In this document: positions 24,441-32,545 of the stretch, one piece after another
Layout of the letters: each line of letters opens with the position of its first letter
Numbering within the stretch: position 1 is the stretch's first letter
The notes under the pieces: generated by a model
Told to the model about the DNA's origin: nothing
What the model saw: the letters and a program-made list of their open reading frames with translations, nothing else
Databases searched by the model: none
Translations under genes and position numbers: made by a program
Assembly: GCF_039566955.1 (NCBI RefSeq)
Contig: NZ_CP154796.1
Coordinates: 6,696,001 to 6,760,000 of the forward strand
Source of the DNA: Micromonospora sp. DSM 45708
GTDB lineage: Bacteria; Actinomycetota; Actinomycetes; Mycobacteriales; Micromonosporaceae
Direction of reading: 5' to 3'
Length of the DNA stretch: 64,000 bases

Positions 24441-24857
24441 GGTGCGTCTTGGGCCGCACATGTATCAGCGGACCGTATGGCCTGGCTGTCGCTTAAGGAG
24501 CAGTTGCCGGCGCATCTGCCGAATTAGCCTTTGGGCGAAGGATCAAGCGCGTTCCGCGCGGCGCGGGGCGGGGCGCGGCAAACGGCTCCTGCGGAGCCGC
24601 CGCCCCGGCGCAAGGGCGCGCGCCAACCACGCCCCGCACACCATCGCCGCTGCCGCCTGCGCTACGACCCACGCACCCGCGACTACCAGCAACGACGCAT
24701 CACCGAAGCGCTACATCGTCCGGGACGTCCACACTGCCCTCCGCGCAGACTTCGCAGCCCTGACCACTTGACCTCCATAGGAGCATCGGGATGGCACTAA
24801 CGCAGCGAGCTGCGGTAAGGTGACTCGTAGGTCATCCACAAGTATTCATCCGCAGTC
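24441..24857. other. 417-bp region without an intact gene; holds an IS110-type remnant
   Basis: Between the HAD gene and the cargo genes. The only coding-like content is the frameshifted fragment at 24648-24771. The stretch 24540-24610 is very GC-rich with inverted GCGGAGCC-type segments, probably old element end DNA. Confidence 0.5.
24648..24771 (+). pseudogene. 3' remnant of an IS110-family transposase, frameshifted
   Basis: One frame reads RCRLRYDPRTRDYQQRRITE and another frame continues KRYIVRDVHTALRADFAAL before a stop at 24769-24771. IS110 transposases end with YxPxTRxYxxRRxxEGKsxxEIxRCLKRYxAREiyxxL, so these are the two halves of that C-terminus with the middle deleted. It marks an old insertion at the boundary between backbone and cargo. 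Confidence 0.55.
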
Positions 24858-26009
24858 CTACTTAAAAAACCCTGGATGGCGACCTCGTGAGAGTCTAGCC
24901 GCGAGATAAACCATGTAGCCAAATAGTACGGCGAGGCCACTGAAGTAAGTATGCATTTGGAATCGGATGTATGGCGTGAATTGTTGAGGTCCTCGACTCA
25001 GTGCAATAACTGGCAGTACAATGCCAACTATGGCGGGATAGAGAAGGACTAAAAGTCCTATCCAGAGCTGCTTGTCGGGCCGAACTACCTGGTCATGCGC
25101 ATCTTGTGCTCGCCGGACCTCTGCCTCAAGATCTTCCGCTGCTTGCTGCGCGCGATCGTATTTTGTTTGAAGACGAATGCGCGTTGGAACGTGGTTCGGC
25201 CCTCTTATTGACCGCACGGCCGATGTTAGGTCGAGATTAGGGGGAACGCTCCAGCGATCGGCCCCGAAAAGTTGATGCGCCCCTGCTGTGCCCCTCCTTG
25301 CCTTCTTAGGTGCCTCCCGAGCTTTGGCGACAGCCTTCCGTTCTTCAACAGCTTCTTCGAATGCGAGACGCCAAACTTCCGGATAATCAGTAGTTGGCAG
25401 GTCAACAAGGTGTTTGCGGGTTTCTGACCAATCGGCTATTACTTCCCAATCTGCGACTGTGAACTCATCCCCGCTCGCCATGCGACCGTCAAAGAAATCT
25501 TTCGCTGCCCTGAATTCCTGCGTCACCTCGTCCACATATCGCTGCAGGTCCTCGTCTTCGATATCGATGTCCCTGCCCTCAAGGCGCAGCTCCCGCAAGC
25601 TTGTCGTCCCGTCCCTGATCATGACTAGAACATCGTCGTCGTCTAGGAAATCGCGGGCATCGAAACAGATAAGGGCCTCGCGAGCCTCGGCTTCCCGCCT
25701 AGATGCGAGATCGTGCCGTTCCTTGGCGTTATTTAGAACCCGCCAGGCACCCTCCTGCTCTCCACTCAGTCCCAGGAAGCGTGCTACTAGAAGGCCGCCA
25801 ATGATGGCTACTAGACCTGTTGTGCTTGCGATGATTGTTTCTAGGAATGGGGTTGGGTCAACGACTTCCCCCGGACTAGGGAATAGGGCAGGCGTCGGAG
25901 AAGGGACCGCAGCATCGTTGACGATGGGCGTAAGAGGGCTGGCGGGCATGGGCGGCAGGCTTGACGTCGCTGGAAGCGTCGCTGACGGGGTAGGAGTTGC
26001 TTCTAGCAA
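24858..26009 (-). CDS. Hypothetical membrane protein with large cytoplasmic helical domain (cargo)
   Basis: 383 residues. An N-terminal Pro/Thr/Ser-rich stretch of about 45 residues, a TM segment (FLETIIASTTGLVAIIGGLLVARFLG), a long hydrophilic helical region (about 80-310, with coiled-coil character near RLQTKYDRAQQAAEDLEAEV) and two C-terminal TM segments (QLWIGLLVLLYPAIVGIVLPVI; TYFSGLAVLFGYMVYLAA). Codon third positions are noticeably lower in GC than the flanks, pointing to recent acquisition. I do not recognise a family. Position beside an HNH nuclease makes a phage-defence role possible but unproven. Confidence 0.7.
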   Translation of the reverse strand: MLEATPTPSATLPATSSLPPMPASPLTPIVNDAAVPSPTPALFPSPGEVVDPTPFLETIIASTTGLVAIIGGLLVARFLGLSGEQEGAWRVLNNAKERHDLASRREAEAREALICFDARDFLDDDDVLVMIRDGTTSLRELRLEGRDIDIEDEDLQRYVDEVTQEFRAAKDFFDGRMASGDEFTVADWEVIADWSETRKHLVDLPTTDYPEVWRLAFEEAVEERKAVAKAREAPKKARRGTAGAHQLFGADRWSVPPNLDLTSAVRSIRGPNHVPTRIRLQTKYDRAQQAAEDLEAEVRRAQDAHDQVVRPDKQLWIGLLVLLYPAIVGIVLPVIALSRGPQQFTPYIRFQMHTYFSGLAVLFGYMVYLAARLSRGRHPGFFK

Positions 26010-26195
26010 GTGAATTAGAGCCTTTCCGAGCGGTCTATGGGTAGAGCTGGTCTAGGTCGACAGCGTGACAGGTCAGACCGCTTGCGCCAAGACTAATAGT
26101 TCGTGGTGTCCAATTCCCGCCAGTCGTTGCGGCGCGGCCCACAAGCTACCGGTCCAGGATTCCGCAGTCGCGGAGGTCGTTGCGGTAGACAGTTG

Positions 26196-27164
26196 CTAGG
26201 CGGATGCTGATGCAGCCACGAGCGCCTTTAGCTGCTCAACCGTCAGCCAGGGACTGCCGCGGTGTGCCATCCGGTGGCAGTTCGAGCAGATCAGCGCAAG
26301 GTCGCTGAGCCGGGTGTCAGTCTCGCCGGAGACATGCAGTGGGGTCCGGTGGTGGCACTCGATGTAGTCACGTCCTCTGTCGCCGTAGACACGTTGGAAA
26401 TCGAACCCGCACACCTCGCAAGCGATGGCGATGCCGCGTCGCTTCGCCTCGGCCAGTTTCCGACGACGAAGTTTGGGGCTGCGCTCTCGGCGAAGGTGCT
26501 CCCGTAAGGTGACACCGCCCTCCCGCATCGACAACTCGTCGAGGTCGGGATCGTCGATCGCAGGCTCTGCGCCTAGGCCCTCATGGAGCAGCCTACGGAT
26601 TCGGTTAGCCAGCGACCGCATCTCAGCTGGGTGCGCTTGGAACTCCTGACGTACCAGCTTGTCTAGTTGGTTGCCGTTGCTGCGGTCGGCGACGATGTTG
26701 TAGGTCTTGAGAGCCACACCGGCAGGATTGCGGAAGTCTGGATTGCGGCGACCACGGTGGATTGCGCGGCTTTGGAGCAGGTCTGAGAGGGCGCGCACCC
26801 GTTCGTCGTTGGCGTCGAGCTGGCGCCAGCCGTTGGACTGGACAAGGTCGCAAGCGAGGACAATCTCGTCTCGTGTCCAGTCTGGGTTCGGTAGGAAGGC
26901 AACCGTGAAACCGAGTCCTTGCAGCAGCCTGGCGACAGTCTCGTCGCCGCCGCTGAAGTGCGAGGGGCCCCACGCTGTTCCGGTGCTGACGCCGTGCGCG
27001 TAGCCGACGATCGGTTTCGAGTCGTAAAGGTTGCCCTGGTGGTCAAGGTAGTAGGCCCGTGACCGACCGAAGCCGGTGGACTTGAGGAAGGCAGTACGGC
27101 CGAGCCTGTCGAACTCCTGTACCGCGGCGAGTACACCGTCGCGGGTTACATCGGCGAGCGTCAC
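26196..27164 (-). CDS. HNH endonuclease with ScoMcrA-like N-terminal head domain
   Basis: 322 residues. Residues 1-90 (DVTRDGVLAAVQEFDRLGR, AYYLDHQGNLYDSKPIVGYAHG, ETVARLLQGLGF) match the head domain of ScoMcrA-type type IV restriction enzymes. The middle (NPDWTRDEIVLACDLVQSNG and NPAGVALKTYNI) is typical of a family of HNH restriction proteins. The C-terminal HNH site is intact: CEVCGFDF, YIECHHRTPLHV and LALICSNCHRMAHRG. A separate SRA or sulfur-binding domain is absent. It probably restricts modified or foreign DNA and is cargo of the element. Confidence 0.85.
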   Translation of the reverse strand: MTLADVTRDGVLAAVQEFDRLGRTAFLKSTGFGRSRAYYLDHQGNLYDSKPIVGYAHGVSTGTAWGPSHFSGGDETVARLLQGLGFTVAFLPNPDWTRDEIVLACDLVQSNGWRQLDANDERVRALSDLLQSRAIHRGRRNPDFRNPAGVALKTYNIVADRSNGNQLDKLVRQEFQAHPAEMRSLANRIRRLLHEGLGAEPAIDDPDLDELSMREGGVTLREHLRRERSPKLRRRKLAEAKRRGIAIACEVCGFDFQRVYGDRGRDYIECHHRTPLHVSGETDTRLSDLALICSNCHRMAHRGSPWLTVEQLKALVAASASA

Positions 27165-27361
27165 GGGCTGAGACTATGACGTTGGTGCGACAGGAGAGCG
27201 CCTGGCACGAGGAGAGGGCGGCAGCCGCCTAGGGCTCCGTCCCACTCCCAGGGGCAGCCGTACAGCAGCGGAGTACAGCAACGCATCAGCCTGTAGCAGC
27301 CGGAGCCCACCCGCCGTCGGCGGTGTACCAGCGCTGATGGACGCATGAGACCGGGTCGCCC

Positions 27362-27646
27362 TCAGCTGCGGATCAAAAGGATGGCTGTAGGGCCAAGGCC
27401 CGGAGCTGCGGGATGCATGCGCGATTCTTGCTCGTGGTGTTGATGGGCTCCGCTTGGGGCGTCCTCTGCCAACTGAGGTACGCCCGCAACTGCGGTCATG
27501 ATGTTGACGCCGACCGCACCGATCATGGCGGCTGCGGCTCCCCCGTAGTAGAGCCAGCGAGGCGCATCCGCTCCACTGGCCGCAGCCCACGCCGCGATGA
27601 ACCCCTGCGCGACGGTGGCGAGGACAGCGATGAGCGCTGCGGCCAC
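27362..27646 (-). CDS. Possible small two-TM protein, 94 residues
   Basis: From a GTG at 27646 the frame encodes VAAALIAVLATVAQGFIAAW and YYGGAAAAMIGAVGVNIMTAV, two hydrophobic segments, then a His/Glu-rich tail. No ribosome site is evident and the start is uncertain, so this may not be a gene. Confidence 0.3.
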   Translation of the reverse strand: MAAALIAVLATVAQGFIAAWAAASGADAPRWLYYGGAAAAMIGAVGVNIMTAVAGVPQLAEDAPSGAHQHHEQESRMHPAAPGLGPTAILLIRS

Positions 27647-27670
27647 CGTACGCAAAGGCGGGATGCACAG

Positions 27671-27729
27671 CGAGCGGCGGGATTCGAACCCGCGACTTCG
27701 CCCCCAGCGCAACCCATCAACACCACTCG
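27671..27729 (-). other. Truncated tRNA-like sequence (3' half)
   Basis: On the minus strand CGAGTGG at the 5' side can pair with CCGCTCG at the 3' side, and a perfect T-arm GCGGGTTCGAATCCCGC is present. Only about 59 nt separate the ends, there is no D-arm and no proper anticodon stem around TGGGGGC. It is best read as tRNA debris, perhaps from a tRNA-Pro(GGG). Confidence 0.45.
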
Positions 27730-27884
27730 TTCAGTATGACGCGACACGGCAAGGCCGCCCCCATGCAGCCATACGTACAGCCAAGCCCACAGACTGACGT
27801 GGTCCCTTCGCTGGCGGCAGGCGACACGGCGAGCAGGTCAGCGGCAGTCACCGACGTCGGCCGACACGAGTCTTGATCTTGGAT

Positions 27885-27919
27885 CTTGCAAAGGCAGGGT
27901 TGCTCTACCACCGCCCGAG
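27885..27919 (-). other. tRNA-Ala(UGC)-like 5' fragment
   Basis: The minus strand reads GGTGGTAGAGCAACCCTGCC followed by TTTGCAAG. This matches the D-arm and anticodon arm of a tRNA-Ala (loop with TGC), after which the similarity stops. No T-arm follows at normal distance. Confidence 0.4.
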
Positions 27920-28014
27920 GGAGGCAGGGACACGGCCTGAGTGTCCGTGTGCCGTATGCGTGTCGCCAGTCGGGCGACAGGTCACGTACCGGCAGGTCAG
28001 TGCCGTGAGCCACG

Positions 28015-28074
28015 TGGTCTTGAAAACCGGTAAGGCAGCGATGTCTTCGTGGGTTCGAATCCCACACCCTCCGC
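28015..28074 (+). repeat. attR core: duplicated 3' part of tRNA-Ser(UGA)
   Basis: Identical over 60 bp to 11607-11666. The bases before it do not continue the tRNA, so this is the displaced copy that closes the element on the right. Confidence 0.95.
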
Positions 28075-28140
28075 CGTATTCTCCCGCAGCGGGGTATGAA
28101 GGGGCGCAGAACATTCGCGCACCCGGAAGGACCCGTTTCG

Positions 28141-28674
28141 ATGACCCTGGAACGACCGATCGCCCCGGACCCGTACGAGCTGCTGCCGACCGTGCCGTCG
28201 TTCGACCTGACCAGCGACGACGTGCACAACGGCGAGCCGATGGACGCGCGGTACGCGCACGGCGGCGCCGGTGGCGGGAACGTCTCGCCGCACCTGTCCT
28301 GGTCGGGTTTCCCGGCGGAGACGAAGAGCTTCGTGGTCACCTGCTTCGACCCGGACGCGCCGACCGGTAGCGGTTTCTGGCACTGGGTGTTGGTGGACGT
28401 GCCCGCCTCGGTCACCGAGCTGTCGACCTCGGTGCGGGAGGCCGACCTCGGCGGCGCGTTCAGCATCCGCAACGACTACGGCGACACCGGCTACGGCGGC
28501 GCCGCGCCGCCGCCGGGGGACCGCCCGCACCGGTACGTCTTCGCGGTGCACGCGGTCGACGTGGAGCACCTGGACGTGGGCAGGGAGGCGAGTCCGGCCT
28601 ACGTCGGCTTCAACCTCGCGTTCCACACGCTGGCCCGCGCGGTGATCCGCCCCTCGTACCAGGTCAAGGACTGA
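28141..28674 (+). CDS. YbhB/YbcL-family PEBP-like protein
   Basis: 177 residues from [11 protein letters not shown] with GGAAGGA upstream. The PEBP fold is clear: [28 protein letters not shown] (in two blocks, DPDAP being the ligand loop), [16 protein letters not shown] and [18 protein letters not shown]. No signal peptide. Bacterial members bind anionic ligands and have no settled function. It is the first chromosomal gene beyond the integrated element and ends at the strong hairpin at 28679. Confidence 0.92.
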   Translation: MTLERPIAPDPYELLPTVPSFDLTSDDVHNGEPMDARYAHGGAGGGNVSPHLSWSGFPAETKSFVVTCFDPDAPTGSGFWHWVLVDVPASVTELSTSVREADLGGAFSIRNDYGDTGYGGAAPPPGDRPHRYVFAVHAVDVEHLDVGREASPAYVGFNLAFHTLARAVIRPSYQVKD

Positions 28675-28678
28675 GTGC

Positions 28679-28727
28679 GAGCAGGGGCCCCTTCTCGACA
28701 CGTGGTGTGGAGAAGGGGCCCCTGCTC
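28679..28727. terminator. Strong bidirectional terminator, 18-bp perfect stem
   Basis: GAGCAGGGGCCCCTTCTC pairs with GAGAAGGGGCCCCTGCTC over 18 bases without mismatch; the loop is 13 bases. It lies between the convergent PEBP and methyltransferase genes. Confidence 0.85.
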
Positions 28728-28755
28728 TACCGGAGGCGTTGAGAGGGGCCCCGCC

Positions 28756-29460
28756 TTACACCCGGGCCACGGCGAAGACGGACTGGCCGAACGGGGGGCG
28801 GATGCGCTGCTCGGCGGCCTTGGTGGCGGGGAGCACCAGCGTGTCGTAGACCTTCACCATCGGGCCCTCCTTCGGCATCAGCCGGAAGACCTTGGTGGCC
28901 ATGAAGTAGCCGATCAGGCCGAGCGCGTTCGCGTAGTGGATTTTCTCCACGGTGAGGCCGGCGTCGGTCATCGCGGTGGCGAGCGTCTTCTTGGTGTAGC
29001 GACGCACGTGGCCGGTCGCGATGTCGGCGGGGCCCATGGCGAACTGGAACGCCGGCACGATGATGATCACCGCGCCGCCGGGCCGGACCAGGTCGCGCAT
29101 GCTGCGCAGCGCGCCCACGTGGTCGTCGATGTGCTCCAGCACGTTGTACGACACGGCGGCGCTGTAGTCGCCCCGCTCGGTGTGCGGCAACAGCATCTGC
29201 CGGACCTCGACGCCGGGGTGCTCGGACAGCCGCTCCTTGAGCTTGACCAGCCGGTCCGGGTCGGCCTCGGTGGCCGTGATGCGGGGGATGTGCTCGGACC
29301 AGGCGAGTGCGTAGTCGCCGAGGCCGCTGCCGATCTCGATGGGGTTGTCACCAAGGTAGGGCACGGCCAGTTCGACGAACCACCGCCGGTGGTTGACCGC
29401 CGTGGCCAGGCCTTCGAGCACCTCCGCCTGGACGCGCTGATCCCCAGTGATTTCTGCCAT
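28756..29460 (-). CDS. Class I SAM-dependent methyltransferase
   Basis: 234 residues from MAEITGDQ with GAGGAA 8 bases upstream. Motif I is PIEIGSGLGDYALAW, motif II ITATEADPDRLVKLK, motif IV AAVSYNVLEHIDDHVGALR and post-motif LVRPGGAVIIIVPAF, all of the Methyltransf_11/UbiE type. The C-terminal part (HYANALGLIGYFMATKVFRL) is hydrophobic, as in methyltransferases of the envelope-glycolipid type. The substrate is unknown. It is divergent from a polytopic membrane protein with which it may work. Confidence 0.9.
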   Translation of the reverse strand: MAEITGDQRVQAEVLEGLATAVNHRRWFVELAVPYLGDNPIEIGSGLGDYALAWSEHIPRITATEADPDRLVKLKERLSEHPGVEVRQMLLPHTERGDYSAAVSYNVLEHIDDHVGALRSMRDLVRPGGAVIIIVPAFQFAMGPADIATGHVRRYTKKTLATAMTDAGLTVEKIHYANALGLIGYFMATKVFRLMPKEGPMVKVYDTLVLPATKAAEQRIRPPFGQSVFAVARV

Positions 29461-29669
29461 GCGTCGATTCCTCACGATATGACTGACCCGCGCCTGGACC
29501 GCTCAGAGTCAACCATCTGAATGGCCGGCGGGAAAATCGGGGGCACCGCGCTGGCCGAATTGCGGTCGGGTGGGGCACGTGATCGGCGGTCGGCGAACCC
29601 GGCACATACTACGCGAGTCCCAGAAATATGTCACGGGCCCGTCATACGTTGACTACGCTCTGAAATGTT

Positions 29670-31439
29670 ATGACTACTCCGCAATCGGACGCGGATCGAC
29701 GTCGGGGACGGTGGACCGACGCTCTCGCCGTGCTCAGCTTCGTGCTGCTCGCGCTCTGGGTGACCGCCCGGCTCTGGGCCGATCCGGCGAACGGGGTACG
29801 GGACAATCGCACCGACCAGGCGCAATTCGAATGGATGATGGCGCACGGTGCGCGAGTGGTCACTGATTTCGCCTATCCGTTCACCTCGGACCGGATGAAT
29901 GTGCCGGACGTCGTCAATCTCATGGCGAACACGTCCGTATTATCCGTTTCCTTGCCGCTGTCGCCGATAACGGTGTGGTTCGGACCGCGTTGGTCGTTCC
30001 TCATCTTCCTCACACTCGGCCTGGCCGCCACCGGCGCCGCCTGGTACTTCCTGCTCTCCCGCGTGGTCGTCGGCGCCCGGGGGCCGGCCTGGCTGGGCGC
30101 CGGCTTCTGCGCGTTCGCGCCGGCCATGGTGTCGCACGCGAACGCCCACCCCAACATCGTCAGCCAGTTCGTGGTGCCGCTCATCGTCTGGCGGACGCTC
30201 CGGCTGGCGCAGCCCGGCCGCTGGCTGCGCAACGGGCTGCTGCTCGGCCTGGTGATCGTCTGGCAGGCGTTCCTCAACCTGGAGATCCTGCTGATGACCG
30301 CGCTCGGTCTGGGCGGGGTGGTGTTGGCGCTCGTGCTCGGCCGGCCCGCGCTCCGTTCGGCGGCCCGGCCGTTCGCCGCCGGGCTCGCGGTGGCCGCCGT
30401 CGTGGCCGGGGCGCTGCTGGCGTACCCGCTGCACGTGCAGTTCGCCGGCCCCGGCGCGTACTCCGGGCTCTCCACGCTGATCCGGGGCTACTCCACCGAC
30501 CTCGCCGCGTACCTCGCCTGGGCCCGGGAGTCGGTGGCCGGCGACGCCCGGGGCAGCGCGCCGCTGGTCAAGAACGCCACCGAGGAGAACGCGTTCTTCG
30601 GCTGGCCGCTCGTGGTGCTGGTGGTGGCGCTGGTCTGGTGGCTGCGCCGGGACGCGGTGGTGCTCGGGCTGGCCGCGGTCGCTGTGGTGTTCGGTCTTTT
30701 CTCACTCGGCCGGGAGATCCGGTTCGACGGGCGCGACACCGGCATCCCCGGGCCGTGGGCCGCGCTGGAGAACCTGCCGGTCCTGCACGCGGTGGTGCCC
30801 ACCCGGTGGTCGCTCGCGCTCACCCCGATCATCGGCGTGCTGCTCGCGCTCGGCGCCGAGCGGGTCCGGCGCCTGGCCCACCGGCACCCGGCCGCCCGGG
30901 GGCAGATCCGGTTCGCCGCCGGCACCGTGCTCGCCATGGCGCTGCTGCCGATCCTGCCCACCCCGTTGCCCACGACGCGTCTGGACCCGACGCCGGCGTT
31001 CGTCACCTCCGGGGCGTGGCGGCCCTACGTGGCGGGTGGGCGCAGCATCGTCACGCTTCCGCTGCCCGACACCACCTACGCGGTCCCGCTGCGCTGGTCC
31101 GCCGAGACCCGGCTGGACATGCCGCTGGCCCGGGGCTACTTCCTCTATCCGGACACCCGGCCGGGCGCCGGCCGGGTCGCGCTCTTCACCGCGCCGCCGC
31201 GCCCCACCAGCACGTTCTTCGAGACGGTACGGCGTACCGACGCGGTGCCGCCGATCGCGCCGCAGGACCGGGTGGCCGCCGTGGACGACCTGCGTCACTG
31301 GCGGGCCGGCGCGGTGATCCTCGACCCCCGGCTGCGGCCGGCCGAGTCGCTTCGCCGGGCGATGACCGAGCTGACCGGGATCACCCCGACCCGCACCGGC
31401 GGGGTCTGGCTGTGGGACGTGCGCCCGCTGGTCGACTGA
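29670..31439 (+). CDS. Polytopic membrane protein, GT-C glycosyltransferase-like
   Basis: 589 residues with about ten to eleven hydrophobic segments through residue 440 and an extracytoplasmic C-terminal domain of about 140 residues (VTLPLPDTTYAVPLRWSAET, ARGYFLYPDTRP, WLWDVRPLVD). The early loop (RTDQAQFEWMMAHGARVV) after TM1 contains acidic residues in the position used by GT-C enzymes. This layout is common in actinomycete membrane proteins that probably transfer sugars from polyprenyl-phosphate donors. A DPM1-like enzyme at 7700 could supply such a donor. The specific activity is not known. Confidence 0.75.
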   Translation: MTTPQSDADRRRGRWTDALAVLSFVLLALWVTARLWADPANGVRDNRTDQAQFEWMMAHGARVVTDFAYPFTSDRMNVPDVVNLMANTSVLSVSLPLSPITVWFGPRWSFLIFLTLGLAATGAAWYFLLSRVVVGARGPAWLGAGFCAFAPAMVSHANAHPNIVSQFVVPLIVWRTLRLAQPGRWLRNGLLLGLVIVWQAFLNLEILLMTALGLGGVVLALVLGRPALRSAARPFAAGLAVAAVVAGALLAYPLHVQFAGPGAYSGLSTLIRGYSTDLAAYLAWARESVAGDARGSAPLVKNATEENAFFGWPLVVLVVALVWWLRRDAVVLGLAAVAVVFGLFSLGREIRFDGRDTGIPGPWAALENLPVLHAVVPTRWSLALTPIIGVLLALGAERVRRLAHRHPAARGQIRFAAGTVLAMALLPILPTPLPTTRLDPTPAFVTSGAWRPYVAGGRSIVTLPLPDTTYAVPLRWSAETRLDMPLARGYFLYPDTRPGAGRVALFTAPPRPTSTFFETVRRTDAVPPIAPQDRVAAVDDLRHWRAGAVILDPRLRPAESLRRAMTELTGITPTRTGGVWLWDVRPLVD

Positions 31440-31447
31440 CCCGGCGG

Positions 31448-32236
31448 TCAGCGGAGGCAGCAGCCCTGGCAGACCTTCGGTCGGGGCAGCGTGAAGGCGA
31501 GGCAGCAGGTGCGCCGCTGCACGGTCGGCTCGCCGGTCGGGCCGGGCACCAGCTCGACCAGGTCGGCGAGGTCGAGCGCGTCGAGCAGCGTGCCGACGGC
31601 CGCCACGCTCGGGCCGGGCAGCGCGTCCGCCGCGCGCAGGATGCCGTGTGCGATGCCGGAGGCCACCGAGCCGAGCAGCGTCCGGGTGCCGATCCGGACC
31701 TCGCGTTGGATCGCGTCGATCAGCGGGGCGAAGTGGGCGTCGAGCAGCGTGGCGCGCAGCGCGCCGAGCAGGGCGGCCTCGTCGGCGACGACCCGGACGC
31801 CCGGCGTGCCGGTCAGCGCCAGCGGGTCGGTGGGCAGCACGGCCACCGGGGTCGAGCCGCGCAGCCCCAGGGTGAGCAACTGGTGGTGGTCCTCGAAGTG
31901 CACCAGCACGTCGGCGGGGTCGAGCAGCGGCACCCGTCGTGCCGAGGCCCAGCCGAGCACGGCCGGCAGCGCGGTCCAGTAGCTGTAGGACTTCCAGGCG
32001 AGCGCCGCGCAGGCGTGCGGGGTGCCGCCCCAGCGCCGGCCGGCGGCGGTGAGGAACTCGGGGAGCAGCGTGCCGTCGATCAGGCGGGTGGCCGGGGCCC
32101 AGCGGTCCAGTTCGTCGCGGACCAGCAGGCCGGGCGCGAGACCGGGCAGGTCGTCGGTGCCGAACATGGCGCGCAGCGTCGCGGTCACCGGGGCGAACGG
32201 GGTGGCGACGTCGCGCCCCGGCATCACCGCAGTCAC
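31448..32236 (-). CDS. FhuF-like siderophore-iron reductase, [2Fe-2S] protein
   Basis: 262 residues from a GTG with GGGGGAC upstream. The C-terminal cluster motif CC-x10-C-x2-C (TCCLAFTLPRPKVCQGCCLR) is diagnostic of the FhuF family, which reduces ferric siderophores in the cytoplasm. WKSYSYWTALPAVLGWAS and VHFEDHHQL are family blocks. An IdeR/DmdR-type iron box lies about 55-75 bases upstream, so repression by iron is expected. It stands alone, without a siderophore cluster nearby. Confidence 0.85.
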   Translation of the reverse strand: MTAVMPGRDVATPFAPVTATLRAMFGTDDLPGLAPGLLVRDELDRWAPATRLIDGTLLPEFLTAAGRRWGGTPHACAALAWKSYSYWTALPAVLGWASARRVPLLDPADVLVHFEDHHQLLTLGLRGSTPVAVLPTDPLALTGTPGVRVVADEAALLGALRATLLDAHFAPLIDAIQREVRIGTRTLLGSVASGIAHGILRAADALPGPSVAAVGTLLDALDLADLVELVPGPTGEPTVQRRTCCLAFTLPRPKVCQGCCLR

Positions 32237-32290
32237 CTGGCCGTCCCCCGTCCGGTCGCCCGTCGGCCGGCGCGTGCCGTCGACCGAAGC

Positions 32291-32309
32291 TAAGGCTAGC
32301 CTAACCACA
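32291..32309. promoter_or_regulatory. IdeR/DmdR iron box
   Basis: TAAGGCTAGCCTAACCACA matches the DtxR-family consensus TTAGGTTAGCCTAACCTAA at about 15 of 19 positions, with the palindromic centre GGCTAGCC. It lies upstream of the fhuF-like gene on the minus strand. Confidence 0.8.
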
Positions 32310-32545
32310 GTTCCGGACGGAGGGAAGTGGCACCACGGACTTGGTGGGGGAGGTCCCGGTCACTCCGTCGCCGTCGTGTACTACCCGGCGGGGTGGGCGG
32401 AAAACACCGTCGGGAGTGCCCGCCGGGTCGCGCAAGCATCGACGTACGCCGCTGAATTGTCAAGGTGACTGTCGAATACGAGGCAGTTTCCGTACACGTT
32501 CGGCCACGAAACGTGAAGATGGTCTTCCCGCGTACGAGGAAGCTG

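Larger units (their letters stand above)
27165..28014. other. 850-bp right-end region of the element: weak ORF and tRNA debris
   Basis: No confident gene. It contains one hydrophobic frame (27362-27646, minus), a tRNA-like 3' half (27671-27729, minus) and a tRNA-Ala-like 5' segment (27885-27919, minus). The remainder up to attR shows nothing recognisable. Confidence 0.5.
11607..28074. mobile_element. AICE-type integrative and conjugative element (about 16.4 kb) in tRNA-Ser(UGA)
   Basis: Bounded by the 60-bp direct repeats. Backbone in order: tyrosine integrase, Xis, small conserved gene, iterons, DUF3631 ATPase, Prim-Pol replication protein, DUF6197-like and MazG-like genes, small membrane protein, FtsK-like translocase, Spd-like membrane proteins and short overlapping genes, then a divergent GntR regulator and HAD hydrolase. 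Replication by Prim-Pol plus a single FtsK-type DNA pump is the hallmark of actinomycete integrative and conjugative elements, which transfer double-stranded DNA. Lower-GC cargo and tRNA debris fill the right end. All backbone genes look intact, so it may still be active. Confidence 0.93.

Noticed and set aside
27671..27729. Functional tRNA-Pro or other tRNA
   Set aside because: Only about 59 nt, no D-arm and no anticodon stem; just the T-arm and weak acceptor pairing are present.
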